From Eulemur rufifrons (Eukaryota; Chordata; Mammalia; Primates; Lemuridae): a stretch of DNA of 64,000 nucleotides. Positions within the stretch are counted from its first letter, which is position 1; the number at the start of each line of letters is the position of its first letter. The translations under genes and the position numbers were made by a program. Location: positions 42,666,001 to 42,730,000 of the forward strand of contig NC_090990.1 of NCBI RefSeq assembly GCF_041146395.1. Reading direction: 5' to 3'. Below the pieces are notes generated by a model, which made no database searches, was not told where the DNA came from, and worked only from the letters and a program-made list of their open reading frames with translations. Below, piece by piece: positions 53,848 through 64,000 of this stretch.

Positions 53848-54062
53848 ATCATAATAGCTAATTTTTAAAATGTTTTCTATGTGCCAAGTAACATGCTTAA
53901 ATGCATTATCTGGTTTAGTAATAAAAATAACACACACGATAGATGACATCTTTATTTCCATTTCACAGATGAGAAAAATAAGACTTGGCAAGATTAAGTA
54001 AATGAAGGAGACTGGACTAAAACCCAGGTTGGTCTGATCTCATACTCTAGCCTTTTTATCTC
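53848..54062 (-). repeat. MIR SINE
   Basis: Minus orientation: 'AATAGCTAATTTTTAAAATGTTTTCTATGTGCCAAGTAACATGC', 'TTTATTTCCATTTCACAGATGAGAAAAATAAGACTTGGC', 'AAAACCCAGGTTGGTCTG'. It lies between two pieces that both look like old L1 3' end. Confidence 0.88.
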
Positions 54063-54190
54063 CAGAACTGAAAACATAAACAGTAATTGCCACTGGGTAG
54101 AAATATAAGTGACTTTTTGCTCTTGTATGCTTTTTGTTGTGTGTTTTCCAAGTTCAATAAACAAGGGAGAAAAACATTTCTTTAGAAAAA
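54063..54190 (+). mobile_element. Probable continuation of the old L1 3' end
   Basis: 'CTGGGTAGAAATATAAGTGACTTTTTGCTC..TATGC', 'GTGTTTTCCAAGTTCAATAAACAAGG' fits the last part of L1M 3' UTRs ('TTTTCCAAATTTTCTACAATGAACA'). Low confidence. Confidence 0.4.
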
Positions 54191-55447
54191 AATTTCTGAA
54201 AGAAAATTTTATTAAACGTGACTGTAGCTACAACATGGTTAAAAACAGGCTGCTGTATGCAATGGATTCTTGCTTAAAACGGGTTAATTGTGAACACTAG
54301 GAGTTTTCATATTCTGCTAAAGCTTCTGTTCAAATCTAATTTCTCAAAGTATACTGCTAGACATTAATGAAAACCCAAAGAGACACACAGGCATTCAGGA
54401 GATGTATAGCCAATGAATTGTCTGTTGTTTTTATAGTGAACAACTTTTTTATATCCTAACATTTTTATGCCAGCTATGAAAAAGATAAATAAATATTTAT
54501 GACATTCACTCAATTCCACAGTAACTACTAAGTTGCTCATGTTTTCACTCTGGTTTGAAATGTGCATATTTTAGTGGCTGGGAGTTTCAACCCTAAATGT
54601 GAAAGCCACAGAATGCTGTCAGTACAGACCCTAAAACTACCCATTTGACTTACTACAGGGATAAGCCCATAATAAGCTTACTTAAAGCATCTGTAGACTT
54701 AGATGCAAACTTCATTGCTTCAGAACTCCTGTAGATAGTGGTTTCACTGAAGCTTATACCATAAAACAGAAGAGCGTGATCAAGAAAAACAAGAGAATTG
54801 AGGAAACACATAGAAGTAAATGAGGACCAATTTCCACAATTCAACTGTCTTGCAGAAATATTTTCCTTTACCAAATATGGCCCAATTTACCCCTTGGTAT
54901 ATTGACTAAACTTCCACTTGAAGGAGATTTATGTAGTCATAACATACTAATTATAGAGAATAGGCCAGAATTCACCAGTGTGTGGTTCATAAGCTAAAAA
55001 CAGCCCTTAGACCAGTTATCTTTAACCCATGAAATGTTTTTTGTTTTAATTAATTTAGTGTCAAATTTTTAAACAGAGGGACTTCACATAAAAACAAGAT
55101 TTTTACCTTTTCTCAAAGAAGCCAAAGACCTGCTACATGGGTCCAAAATTCTGTTCCTGTAAACCATCAATTTGTTGAAGATCAACGTTGACCCCCCCAG
55201 TACCCAGCCAGACTGTTTCTCTCACTAATGCCTGGCCCTGTAGGCATTTGAGCTTGCAGTTCTAACAGGAGACACCTGAGAGACCATTAAACTATACCAC
55301 ACCTGATACACATGCATCCTCACTTCACTTAAATAAACATAACTGTATTTCTTTTTGGACTCCAGGCAATAGGAGAATCAAGTTAACTGCAGAGAAGGCT
55401 ACACAAAGGAAAAGCTATTACACACCCAGACACATAACCACAATCTC
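54191..55447. other. Single-copy AT-rich DNA, no gene seen
   Basis: 1.2 kb without a recognised family or gene. Confidence 0.45.
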
Positions 55448-55580
55448 ACAATTAACACTTGGCGACAAGGTGCTCCACAAACTGGCCCTGACAACCTTCC
55501 CATCCTCATCTTCCCAGCTCCTGCCACCCCACCACTTTGTGATCCACTCATGGCAAATTACCTAGGACTCCTATGCATGA
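55448..55580 (+). repeat. L2 LINE, internal fragment
   Basis: 'GCGACAAGGTGCTCCACAAACTGGCCCTGACAACCTTCCCATCCTCATCTTCC' corresponds to the L2 'AAGGCCCTCCACAATCTGGCCCCT..CAGCCTCATC' segment. Confidence 0.75.
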
Positions 55581-55874
55581 TGGTGCCTTTGTTATGGTCC
55601 CTTGATGGAGAATGCTGATTTTTGTGTCTTCAGGAGGACAACTATAGTTTCCATCACACCTTACCCTGTAAACACAGAGCCCAGCACAGTACCCAGAACA
55701 TACTTATTACAGGAAACACTCACCAGCAAATTCCAAGTCACTCTCAAAATGCTTAGCATGGATGCTGACCTTTTGCTACCATGGCAAAAATCATCCCTCC
55801 ATCTTATTTTTAACTTCAGCAAATAAATACCTTTTTGGTTGTACTTAGCCACCATTACCTGTTTATGTGTGCCT

Positions 55875-55985
55875 CCCTGACTATCCCTGGATCGTGAGGG
55901 AGAAAGTGTGTGTCTTTTACAGGGCAATATCCATGGATTCCACCATTGTGCCCAGTAAGCAGCTCACTAAGCACTGAGTAAATGG
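55875..55985 (+). repeat. L2 LINE 3'-end fragment
   Basis: 'GGATCGTGAGGGAGAAAGTGTGTGTC', 'CCATTGTGCCCAGTAAGCAGCTCACTAAGCACTGAGTAAATGGATG' resembles the L2 terminus. It may belong to the same element as 55,448-55,580. Confidence 0.55.
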
Positions 55986-56799
55986 ATGAAGTGATGGAGC
56001 ACAGAGCCCTTTCATATCAATGGTCACTCCTTGTAAGGGACACTTAGGTAGCCATTACCTCTTCATCCCCACCACGCCGTCACCATCCTAGTCATCACAT
56101 CATCACTGCCACCAGCACCACCACCATTTGACAGATCACAGAGACCCAGTACATACAGCTCCTATGCCAAGAGGCCAGAGTCCAAACACAGGCTTTTCTG
56201 GCAAACGTAGCTGAAATGCAGCCAAGGGGATGGGAAGGATCAGGATCCTGTGGACTATTATGATTCCATATGCTCCTTCACATCCTCCCAACTTAAAAAA
56301 AATAATAATAACTGCTTGTTTAGATCATGTAAAAGACAAAGTCACCACTACTATATCAGCGACTTATAATGCACCTAGAAGAGAGCTTGCTTAACAAAGT
56401 ATGCAGAATTCAGTTCTAACAGTGACATGCCTGATGTCTTTACTTACAGAACATATCTCACATCTCCTTCCTCTGGAGTTTTCTATAAGTTATGGATTAA
56501 TAAGCTTTTCCTAAGAATGCAGCTTTATTAATCTTGCAAAATATTCAGAAAAAGAAAAATATTTTATTATTCCCATCAAAAGTGAATTATGATAAAGTCC
56601 CATGTGGGCTCACAAGACATAAAGTTGCTTTCCACAGCAAATTGTGTTGGTGGCGCTCGTTTTCCCTCTCCAGCAGGATATGGAGTAAACAAAATGTCAA
56701 ACTGTCTCCTAAACTGTGAAGACAATAGGGACCACCAAGGTCACAGCAAATCATGACCTTGTTTTTGAAGGAGAAAGAGAAAGTCAGCGCAGAGGGGTG
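55986..56799. other. Single-copy DNA, no gene seen
   Basis: A CAT/CAC-rich patch (CATCACATCATCACTGCCACCAGCACCACCACC) lies at 56,094-56,126. No gene. Confidence 0.45.
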
Positions 56800-56880
56800 G
56801 GGGTGTTAGTTCAAGCCCCTCCTCTTAAAACTGAAAAAATGGAGGCACAGAGAGAGGGAATCTGTCATCATTCAACTACT
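56800..56880 (-). repeat. CORE-SINE/MIR scrap
   Basis: 'TTCAAGCCCCTCCTCTTAAAACTGAAAAAATGGAGGCACAGAGAGAGGG' recalls the MIR3/MIR inverted core. Confidence 0.5.
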
Positions 56881-57004
56881 GAATTCTCTTTATTAGCCTG
56901 AAGCATGTCCTTTTCAGCAGGAAGAGCTGTGTGACATTGTGCAATGCTTTCATTTGCTGCAGGTGGAGGAGGGAGGGAGAGAGGAACTACCTTTTGTGGC
57001 ATGT

Positions 57005-57150
57005 CAGTGTATACCAGGCACAGTTCAATTGTGTCGCATGTATTACTTCTTTTGATTTACAAAATAACTCTATAATGACTCATTTTTTGACTGAGGTTCA
57101 GAAAGTTTAGGGTCTTGCCCATGGTCCCGGAGCTAGTTAGGAGCCACACC
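57005..57150 (-). repeat. MIR SINE
   Basis: Minus orientation: 'AGTGTATACCAGGCACAGTTCAATTGTGTCGCATGTATTAC', 'AAATAACTCTATAATGA', 'GACTGAGGTTCAGAAAGTTTAGGGTCTTGCCCATGGTCCCGGAGCTAG'. Confidence 0.85.
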
Positions 57151-57246
57151 TTGGTTTGACCATCTGTAAGGTGGGGATTGTAATGCCCATCCTGTCTATC
57201 TGATAGGACTGTTCTGAAGATCGAAGGAGGAGATATCTAAAGAGCA
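57151..57246 (+). repeat. MIR SINE 3' part
   Basis: Plus orientation: 'CCTTGGTTTGACCATCTGTAAGGTGGGGATTGTAATGCCCATCC', 'TGATAGGACTGTTCTGAAGATCGAAGG'. It abuts the minus-strand MIR, making an inverted pair with almost no spacer. Confidence 0.75.
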
Positions 57247-57885
57247 AGAGTGTGTGTGTGTGCATGTGCACACATGAAATACTACACAAACGTAAGATTA
57301 CTGCAGCTAGTGTGTGGATTTACCTAGATAGTCACCCATTGGCATCCTTTATTACCTCTAAACGTCAAACATTTAAATGTTTGAATGGAACCAAAGAATC
57401 AGACCTAAAACAAACATTGCTCACTGCAAAGGGAAAATAAATGGTGCCAGCTCCACTACTGGCCCCTTGGTGACCTTACAACATGTATGTCATGTGTCCT
57501 CCCTATGCAAAATCTGCCCCTCTATAAAAAGAGTGGGCTGTTCTGCCAGGCTACAGGCTACTGACCCAGCGAACCACAGAATGCCAGAGCTGTGATGTTC
57601 GCACAACCACTGCCTGACACCCGCAAGTTAGCAACCACATTTCCATTCTTTTCCCCTCTGTCCTCTTGAAGTACAGGTTCACAATCCCTTATCCAAATTC
57701 CCCAGGGTCTGATGTATTCAGAATACAAATTTTATTTTGCATTTTAGAAAGGCAGCATATACTATACCATACACTTACCTTTTATTTGTAATATCCCCAC
57801 CCAGATTCAGAATGATATCTAGTAATCAAACTCATTAATGCTTCTCGAGCACAAGGATGACTATTGCCACCAAGAGGGGTCAATA
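57247..57885. other. Single-copy DNA up to the L1 target site
   Basis: 57,680-57,760 ('CACAATCCCTTATCCAAATTCCCCAGGG..CAGAATACAAATTTT') vaguely resembles a Tigger-group terminal sequence, too weakly to assign. (TG)n lies at 57,250-57,264. No gene. Confidence 0.4.
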
Positions 57886-58586
57886 CAGATAAAGGACTGA
57901 TAACAAGAATCTATTTAGAACTCAGGAAAATCAGCAAGAAAAAATCAAACAACCCTATCAAAAAGTGGGCAAATGACATGAATAGAAACTTCTCGAAAGA
58001 AGATATAAGAATGGCTAACAAACATATGAAAAAATGCTCAACATCCCTAATCATCAGAGAAATGCAAATCAAAACCACAATGAGATATCACTTAACCCCA
58101 GTGAGAATGGCCTTTATCAAAAAACCCCAAAACAACACATGTTGGCGTGGATGTGGAGAGACAGGAACACTCATACACTGCTGGTGGGACTGCAAACTAG
58201 TGCAACCCCTGTGGAAAGCATTATGGAGGTATCTTAAACAGATTCAAGTAGACCTGCCATTCGATCCAGCAATCCCATTATTGGGCATATACCCAAAGGA
58301 AAAAAGGTCATTCTGTAACAAAGACACATGTACTCGAATGTTTATAGCAGCACAATTCACAATAGCAAAGATGTGGAAACAACCCAAATGCCCATCAATA
58401 CATGATTGGATTAGTAAGCTGTGGTATATGTATACCATGGAATATTACTCAGCTATAAGAAATAATGAAGATACGACATCTCTATGGTTCTCCTGGAGAG
58501 AGTTGGAACCCATCATATTAAGTGAAGTATCCCAAGAATGGAAAAACAAGCATCACATGTACTCACCAGAAAATTGGTTTCCCTGA
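57886..58586 (+). pseudogene. L1 ORF2 C-terminal domain, still open
   Basis: About 230 codons of ORF2 C-terminus remain without a stop or frameshift. They include the Cys-rich motif [18 protein letters not shown] near 58,143-58,196 (the C-x3-C-x7-H-x4-C type of L1 ORF2p), '[16 protein letters not shown]' and '[19 protein letters not shown]', then a natural-looking stop. The open frame extends 5' into host DNA from a TTG near 57,864, with no ATG at the 5' edge. The endonuclease and reverse-transcriptase domains are absent, so it is a dead fragment. Confidence 0.93.
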
Positions 58587-58640
58587 ATATCACCTAAATA
58601 CACATCTGGGAACGACACCAATCGGATATCAGACTGAGGT

Positions 58641-58747
58641 GGGGGGTGGGGGAGGGGATGGGTGTATGCCTACACAATGAGTGCATTGCGCACCCTTTGG
58701 GGAATGGTAACGCTTGACTTGGGAAGGGGGGGGTGGGGAAGGGAGGG
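58641..58747 (+). other. Two G-quadruplex motifs in the L1 3' UTR
   Basis: 58,641-58,662 reads G6-T-G5-A-G4-AT-G3. 58,721-58,747 reads G3-AA-G8-T-G4-AA-G3-A-G3. Both satisfy four runs of at least three G with short loops. G-rich polypurine tracts are a known property of L1 3' UTRs. Confidence 0.9.
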
Positions 58748-58922
58748 ATATATACCTACATGATGGGTGCAATGCGCACTATCTGGGGAACAGACACGCC
58801 TGGAGCTCTGACTTGGGGGGAAAGGCGGTACATGGGCAACGTATGTAACCTGCAATTCTGTATCCCCCATAACAATAAGATGAAATAAAAAAAAAATACA
58901 AAAAAAAAAAGAGGGGTCAATA

Positions 58923-59344
58923 AAGATTCTAAGTAGCCTCATGTCAGTTCAGATCAGGTAAGATTTTACCAATAAATGGGTTGCCAAAAAAACTTTGACT
59001 TTTCAGAGCCTTTTAGATTCTGGAATTGCAGAAAAGGGGAGGGATCCTATGGTCCTACTGCTGCTGTTCTACTCCCTGGGGCACCCAACACCCACACAGC
59101 CCCTCTTGCCATGACAGAGTCCACTGCCAACACAGTCACTCTCAATTCTCTGCAAGGGTTGATGGACAAGAGCTGGGGGGGTGGGGGGCGGTCAGGAAAA
59201 AGGAAGAAGGGGTAGCTGATCCCAAACAGTGTTTCACTGCATTGTTTTCTTTTTAGTTCTGCAAAATTCACAAACAGATCTATTTCCTGCTATGTGAATA
59301 GGTTCTTTGCCTGTTTCTCTCAGATCCACTCCTAGTCCCTTCCC
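58923..59344. other. Single-copy DNA with a G-run cluster
   Basis: G7-T-G6-C-G2 at 59,175-59,191. No gene. The opposing open frames at 58,976-59,271 are not supported. Confidence 0.45.
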
Positions 59345-59875
59345 CGCCTCTGTTGGATGTTGCAGAAAGTTGATCCTAACTGCATGTCTCGGGCTCCCCT
59401 GGCTGTTCACTTCCAGTTAGGGTCACTTAGTGGGAAAGAGCCGCAGGAGAGAGGAGAGGGGGAGAAGGGACAAGCGAGGGTATTTCTCTCCCTTTCTCTC
59501 TTTTTCTGCTTCAAGGTAGTATCCCCAGAAGTGGCCGAGTCTCCTCCAGGGTTCCAGCCCATCCTTGTGTGGTGCCCATCCCCCCACATGCATCTGCTAT
59601 GCTTCCAGCAGCCCCGACTCCTGGTAGTTTTCCCAGTGTGGCCCGTCCTCCAAGGTTCTACCTGCCCCCTGGTGGGCCCACCTCCTGGCCTCTGATGACA
59701 CCACATCCTCCCTTGGTGCCTGCAGATCTAGTTACTTGGCTCCCTGCTGCTGCTAATATCTGTCCTTTGCTTCTTTATCACACTTTCAGCTCTTCCAACA
59801 CCTTTGTAACTAGTTTCCTATATTAAATTCTTCCTATTAACCTCCTGGTATGGACCTCCTGGTTGTCACTGATAC
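59345..59875 (+). repeat. Old LTR-like interspersed repeat, not named
   Basis: 'GGCTCCCTGCTGCTGCTAATATC', 'CACACTTTCAGCTCTTCCAACACCTTTGTAACTAGTTTCCTATATTAAATTCTTCC..ATTAACC' ends like a mammalian LTR with an ATTAAA signal at about 59,821. I recognise the type but not the family. The overlapping open frames (59,357-59,826) come from its C/T-rich body. Confidence 0.45.
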
Positions 59876-61437
59876 AGCATATGTCATTAAAATTATTAAA
59901 TTGTGCTTGGAGTCATGGTAGTGTGGTTGTTGCTGTTTTGGGTGCAGAGAGAGCACAGAGAGGCACATTTACCCTGACACATACTGATTGGCAGAGTTTT
60001 GATCTTTAGGCTGATTTTAAACCAACATCAGATAATCTACCAAGTGAACAATCACATATAAAAAATACTTATGTTACTCTGGGACTTGACAAGGAACTAG
60101 AAAGTCCACCTCTCAACTATGCTCAAAATACTTCCTCCCCCACTGAAATAATGCCCACAAGAAAGACAGGGATCAAAGCACATTCTATGAACTGTGGAAA
60201 GTCACACTACAAACCTTTAAGTTAACTAGCTTTTGTTTGTTGTTGATTTCATGCAACTCCTTTGGAGGCAAAAGGGAAGGAAAGAAAAGAAGAGAGGGAG
60301 GGAAAGAGGATAGAACAGAAAAGGATAAGAAAGGAAAGAAAAAACAGAGGCTGGGAATAATAAAAAACCATGTCTCAAAGGAAATGTGTTAAAAAAAAGC
60401 CCTTATTTTGTTTTCATGGACTCAAGATAGTTCACTACAAGGACATCTTCCCTTCTACTGCAAAGGAACTATGCTAGATTTTAAAAATTAAAGGTAGCAA
60501 GTATTTATAGTACCTTTCTTTGAAAATGCACTTTAGAAACTCTCAATCTTTAGAAGCATCCAGATTAACAGGTGTGGAACAGAACAACTGAAGACATAAT
60601 GAAGTGTGCTCTTTCAGACCCAGGGCCCCAGAGGCCTACCAAAGAGACACACACCTTGCAAAGGCAGGCAGAGGGAGGTATCAAACTTGGATTGAGCCTA
60701 CATTGTACGACCTTTATTTTTTTTTTTTTAAGAAAAAAACAATAGTCCAATCCCCCAAGTCCCCTACCTCTCGGCTCCTCTTACTCCCAGACATGTTGAT
60801 TTATGGCTACTCAAACAAACCAAGACTTCCTTTCTCCACTGATGCATTCGGAACAGTCAAATATACACAGAATGATATCTGGCCTGAACCCACAGACAGC
60901 AAATAGAAAATATATAGTGTTATCAGGGCAACTAAGTGGTCAGCTCTCCTTTTCCTTAACCTTGTTTTGTATGAGACATCCTCTTTTGTACCAACCTAAA
61001 CTAGTACTGTGTGTATTATCTTCATTCCAAAACATGCAAGGAAGCATGTGCTGATGACAGATGCGAGAGAAAGGGACAAGAGGTGCAGTCTCTGCCAAGG
61101 GGAAAAGAGGAATTTGAAATTTATCAACACTGATGTTGTAAAGGGTAACTTGTAGGGAGAAATGAATATCTGCCCTAGGTCCTAAAATATGAATATTATT
61201 TGAATGGGGAGAAAAGAGTGGGAGTGGACTTGTGAAAAGATTAATGGCACAAGGGATACGGGGAGGGGGTGTAATTGGCAGCTAATAGTCACCACATGGG
61301 CCATAGTCAGACATCTCTCCCATTATCTCCCTTTTTACAGATGTAATATAAATCACAATTCCTACACATAATGGTACTTCCTCCAATAAAACCCTGCCAG
61401 TATTTCACTGCATCATCCTCATAGCATGCTTGAGGAT
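59876..61437. other. Single-copy DNA with a purine tract
   Basis: 60,268-60,352 is almost pure A and G (GGGAAGGAAAG..GAGAGGGAGGGAAAGAGG..). An A/T run lies near 60,717. No gene. Confidence 0.5.
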
Positions 61438-61600
61438 CTTCAGTCAACCTGTGGGATGGAAAGAGCCCTGGTCTGGTGCAAGGAGAGCTGGGCCTCTATT
61501 CCAGCTCAGCCTGATGACCCGGACACATCACTTTATTCCCCTACACCTGTGGCTCCCCATCTGGAAGTGGGAATAATATTCACTGACCTGAGACACCAGC
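61438..61600 (+). repeat. MIR/MIR3-type SINE
   Basis: 'GATGGAAAGAGCCCTGGTCTGGTGCAAGGAGAGCTGGGCCTCTATTCCAGCTC', 'CACATCACTTTATTCCCCTACACCTGTGGCTCCCCATCTGGAAGTGGGAATAATA'. Confidence 0.75.
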
Positions 61601-62005
61601 CAAAATCTTCCCTCAGGCAACCAAATAACTATGGTCTGCCTGAAATGCCAGACCAGCCCCAGCACCGGTTACACATACTGGACAGGGCATCTAACCAGCA
61701 GGGGACTGTGCCTACCTTCGTGCATGCCCTCTCTCTCTGTGCGAAACCCAGAGATAGCTTTCAAAAAACCTCTGCCACCTGAACAAAGGGACTGGCCGCT
61801 GCTCCGGTTGATCACCCCATTGCTAGCCCCATTCCTTAGCCTGCCCTCCCACTGGCCCACTGGGATGAAGGACGTTCTCTTACGCCCCCTGCACTGTCAG
61901 TCTGCAAAGGAGGGCAGTGACCCTGTCAATAGTGCTGCTAAGCTATCCACAGCCCTTTCCCTAAAGCTGTTCTGGGTATCAAACAAGAGCGTGGAAAGCA
62001 CCTGG
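61601..62005. other. Single-copy DNA, no gene seen
   Basis: No gene or repeat recognised; the open frames at 61,426-61,782 and 61,631-62,008 match nothing known. Confidence 0.45.
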
Positions 62006-62421
62006 TAGAGGCACAGCCAGTTTTATCTCACTCACTTTATTGCACTTCACAGTTAACTGCGTTTTTTACAAACTGAAGGTTTGTGGGCAGCAACCCTGTG
62101 ACGAGCAAGTCTAATGGTGCCATTTTCCAGCAGCATGTGCCCGCTTCCTGTCTCTGTGTTACAGTTCGGTAATTCTCTCAAACTCTCTCATCACTGTTAT
62201 ATCTGTTATGGTGAGCTGTGATCAGCGATCTCTGATGTTACTATGGTAATTATTTTAGGGCATCACAAACCAGGCCCATATAAGACAGCAAAGTTAATCA
62301 ATGTTGTGAGTGTTCTGAATGCTCTACCCAATGGCTGTCCCCCATCTCTCTCCCTCTCCTCGGGCCTCCCTATTCCCGGAAACACAACAACGTTGAAATT
62401 AGGCCAACTCATAACCCTACA

Positions 62422-64000
62422 ATGTCCTCTAAGTGTTCACATGAAAGGAAGAGTCACTCACCTCTCACTTTGAATCAAAAGCTAGAAATGGTTAAGCTTA
62501 GCGAGGAAGGCATGGTGAAAAGCTGAGACAGTCCAAAAGCTAGGCCCCTTGGGCCAGTTAGCCAAGTTATGAATGCAAAATAATTTCTTAAAGGAAATTA
62601 AAAGTGGTACTCCAGTGAACACATGAATGATAAGAAAGTGAAATAACCTGAACTTTTGTACCCCCATAATGAGCTGAAAAAAAAAGAAAGTGAAATAGCC
62701 TTGCTGTAAATATGGAGTAAGTTTTCGTGGTCTGGATAGAAGACCGAACAGCCACAACATTCTCTTAAGCCAAAGCCTAATCCAGAGCAAGGCCCTAATT
62801 CTCCAATTCTATGAAGGCTGCGAGAGTTGAGAAAGCTGCAGAAGAAAAGTTGGAAGCTAGCAGAGGTTGGTTCATGAGGTTTAAGAAAAGAAGCCATCTG
62901 TATAACATAAAAGTGCAAGGTGAAGCAGTAAGTGCTGACATAGAAACTGCAGCAAGTTACCCAGAAGATCTAGCTAAAATCATAGATGGAAGTGGCTACA
63001 TTAAACAACAGATTTCAATGTAGACAAAATAGCCTTATATTGAAAGATGCCACCTAGGACTTTCATAGCTAGAGAGGAGAAGTCAGTGCCCGATTTCAAA
63101 GCATCAAAGGACAGGCTGACTCTCTCAGTAGCAGCTAATGCAGCTGGTGACTTTGTTTTGGAGCCAATGCTCATTTACCATTTTGAAAATCCTAGGACCT
63201 TTAAGAATTATACTAAATCTACTCTGTGCTCTATAAATAGAACAACAAAGCCTGAATGGCATTTGTTTACAGCATAGTTTCCTAAATATTTTAAGCCCAC
63301 TATTGAGACCTACTGCTTAGAAGAAAAGATTTATTTCAAAATATTACTGCTCACTGATAATGCACCTAGTCACCCAATAGCTCTAACAGATATGTACAAG
63401 GAAATTAATGTTGTTTTCATGTCTTCATAAAATCCATTCTAAAAGTAATTTAGACCTTCAAGTCTTATATTTAAGAAATACATTCTGTAAGGCTAAAGCT
63501 GCCATAGTGATTCCTCTGATGGATTTGGGCAAAGTTAACTGAAAACCTTATGAAAAATATCCATCGTTCTAGAGCCATTAAGAACATTCATGATTCATGG
63601 GAGGAGGGCTAAGTATCAACATTAACGGGAGTTTGGAAGAAATTGATTCCAACCCTCATGGATGACTTTGAGGGGTTCACAACTTCAGTGGAGGCAGTTA
63701 CTGCAGATGTGGTAGAAAAAGAGAAAGAATGAGAATTAGAAGTGGAGCCTGAAGACGTAGCTGAATTGCTGCAAACTCATGATAAAGCTTTAATGGAAGA
63801 GGAGTTGCTTCTTACGGATAAGCAAAGAAAGTGGTTTCCTGAGATGGAAGCTGTTCCTGGCGAAAATGCTATGAACGCTGTTGAAATGACAACAAAAGAT
63901 TTAGAATATTACATAAACTTCATTGATAAAGCAGTGGCAGAGTTTGAGAAGATTGACTCTAACTTTGAAAGTTCTACTGTGGGTAAAATGCTACCTAACA
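62422..64000 (+). pseudogene. Tigger1 transposase remnant
   Basis: An ATG at 62,422 opens the CENP-B-like N-terminal DNA-binding region but meets a TGA after 34 codons. The relic then continues in pieces: the second HTH part near 62,811-63,020, the stretch around 'RTFIAREEKSVPDFKASKDRLTL' at 63,050, the second catalytic aspartate in '[11 protein letters not shown]' near 63,345, and the acidic C-terminal part near 63,730-63,990. The first catalytic aspartate survives in a 'VDKIALY' context (consensus has DET) but is followed by a stop. Indels and stops are many, so it cannot encode transposase. The C-terminal end is outside the window. Confidence 0.95.
62645..62683 (+). mobile_element. L1 micro-insertion (39 bp) inside Tigger1
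   Basis: Only the last 30-odd bases of an L1 3' end (AACCTGAACTTTTG through CATAATGAGCTGAA) plus a short A tail are inserted. They are flanked by a perfect 13-bp duplication AAGAAAGTGAAAT (62,632-62,644 and 62,684-62,696). Tigger1 sequence reads on without loss once the insert and one copy of the duplication are removed. The same tail terminates the L1 at 51,905-52,882. Confidence 0.95.

Larger units (their letters stand above)
57886..58908 (+). mobile_element. 5'-truncated L1 with perfect target-site duplication
   Basis: A 1,023-bp L1 3' end runs from ORF2 residues '[10 protein letters not shown]' through the ORF2 stop at 58,584-58,586 and a G-rich 3' UTR to 'ATAAGATGAAATAAAA' and A-rich tail. 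The 14-bp duplication AAGAGGGGTCAATA is perfect (57,872-57,885 and 58,909-58,922). The polypurine 3' UTR and terminal TGTATCCCCCATAAC..ATGAAATAAA are of the same lineage as the L1 end at 22,036-22,313. It is the least decayed L1 sequence in the window. Confidence 0.97.
62008..64000 (+). mobile_element. Tigger1 (Tc1/mariner, pogo group) DNA transposon, cut by the window end
   Basis: The left terminal repeat begins at about 62,008 after a TA (62,006-62,007), with 'GTTTTATCTCACTCACTTTATTGCACTTCACAG' in place of the consensus terminal repeat. It continues with 'GCAACCCTGTGACGAGCAAGTCTAATGGTGCCATTTTCCAGCAGCATGTGC' and 'GATCAGCGATCTCTGATGTTACTATGGTAATTATTTTAGGGCATCAC'. The transposase region starts at 62,422. 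The right end lies outside the window. A short L1 insertion interrupts it at 62,645. Confidence 0.96.

Noticed and set aside
57680..57760. Second Tigger-group element
   Set aside because: Only a vague resemblance to a terminal sequence; no inverted end or transposase relic.

Overview
The window is nuclear DNA of a primate, most likely a strepsirrhine (lemur-type). The main evidence is two dimeric Alu elements (10,919-11,301 and 29,758-30,086). Both carry the left-arm wording 'GCACTCTGGGAGGCCGAGG', the 'AGCAAGAGCGAGA(C/T)CCCGTCTC' stretch and the long middle linker (GAAAGAAATT...GGACAACTAAAAATATATAGAAA) that I know from lemur Alus. Several L1 tails end in the 'AACCTGAACTTTTGTACCCCCATAA' type sequence that I also associate with lemur L1s. 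Ancient mammal-wide repeats (MIR, L2, L3/CR1, MER5, MER20, MLT1-like LTRs, Tigger1) make up most of the rest.

I find no protein-coding gene, exon, tRNA, rRNA or other RNA gene that I can support. Every open frame longer than 100 codons is a repeat remnant or chance. The region reads as a gene desert or the inside of a very large intron. About half is dissectable repeat; the rest is AT-leaning single-copy sequence, some of which looks like conserved non-coding DNA (an inference only).

Layout. 0-9.7 kb: MIR and L2 relics, an LTR-like repeat and a polypyrimidine tract. 9.7-12.6 kb: an L1 whose 5' part is inverted, with a very young Alu inserted in it. 12.6-22 kb: single-copy DNA with MLT1/MaLR-like LTRs, an old L1 holding an Alu monomer, and many MIRs. 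22-34 kb: an L1 3' end, MER20, MER5, two adjacent L2 tails, a lemur Alu and an MLT1-like LTR with a perfect G-quadruplex motif. 34-42 kb: L1, AluJ-like, L2 and MIR. 42-51 kb: hAT elements, L3/CR1 and a diverged tandem duplication with lopsided CpG content. 51-59 kb: an internally deleted L1, and a 5'-truncated L1 with an open ORF2 C-terminus and perfect target-site duplications. 62-64 kb: a Tigger1 DNA transposon, cut by the window edge and containing a 39-bp L1 micro-insertion.

Repeat family names come from memory of consensus sequences, not a library search, so boundaries of old elements are approximate (tens of bases). Insertions with target-site duplications are given to the base.
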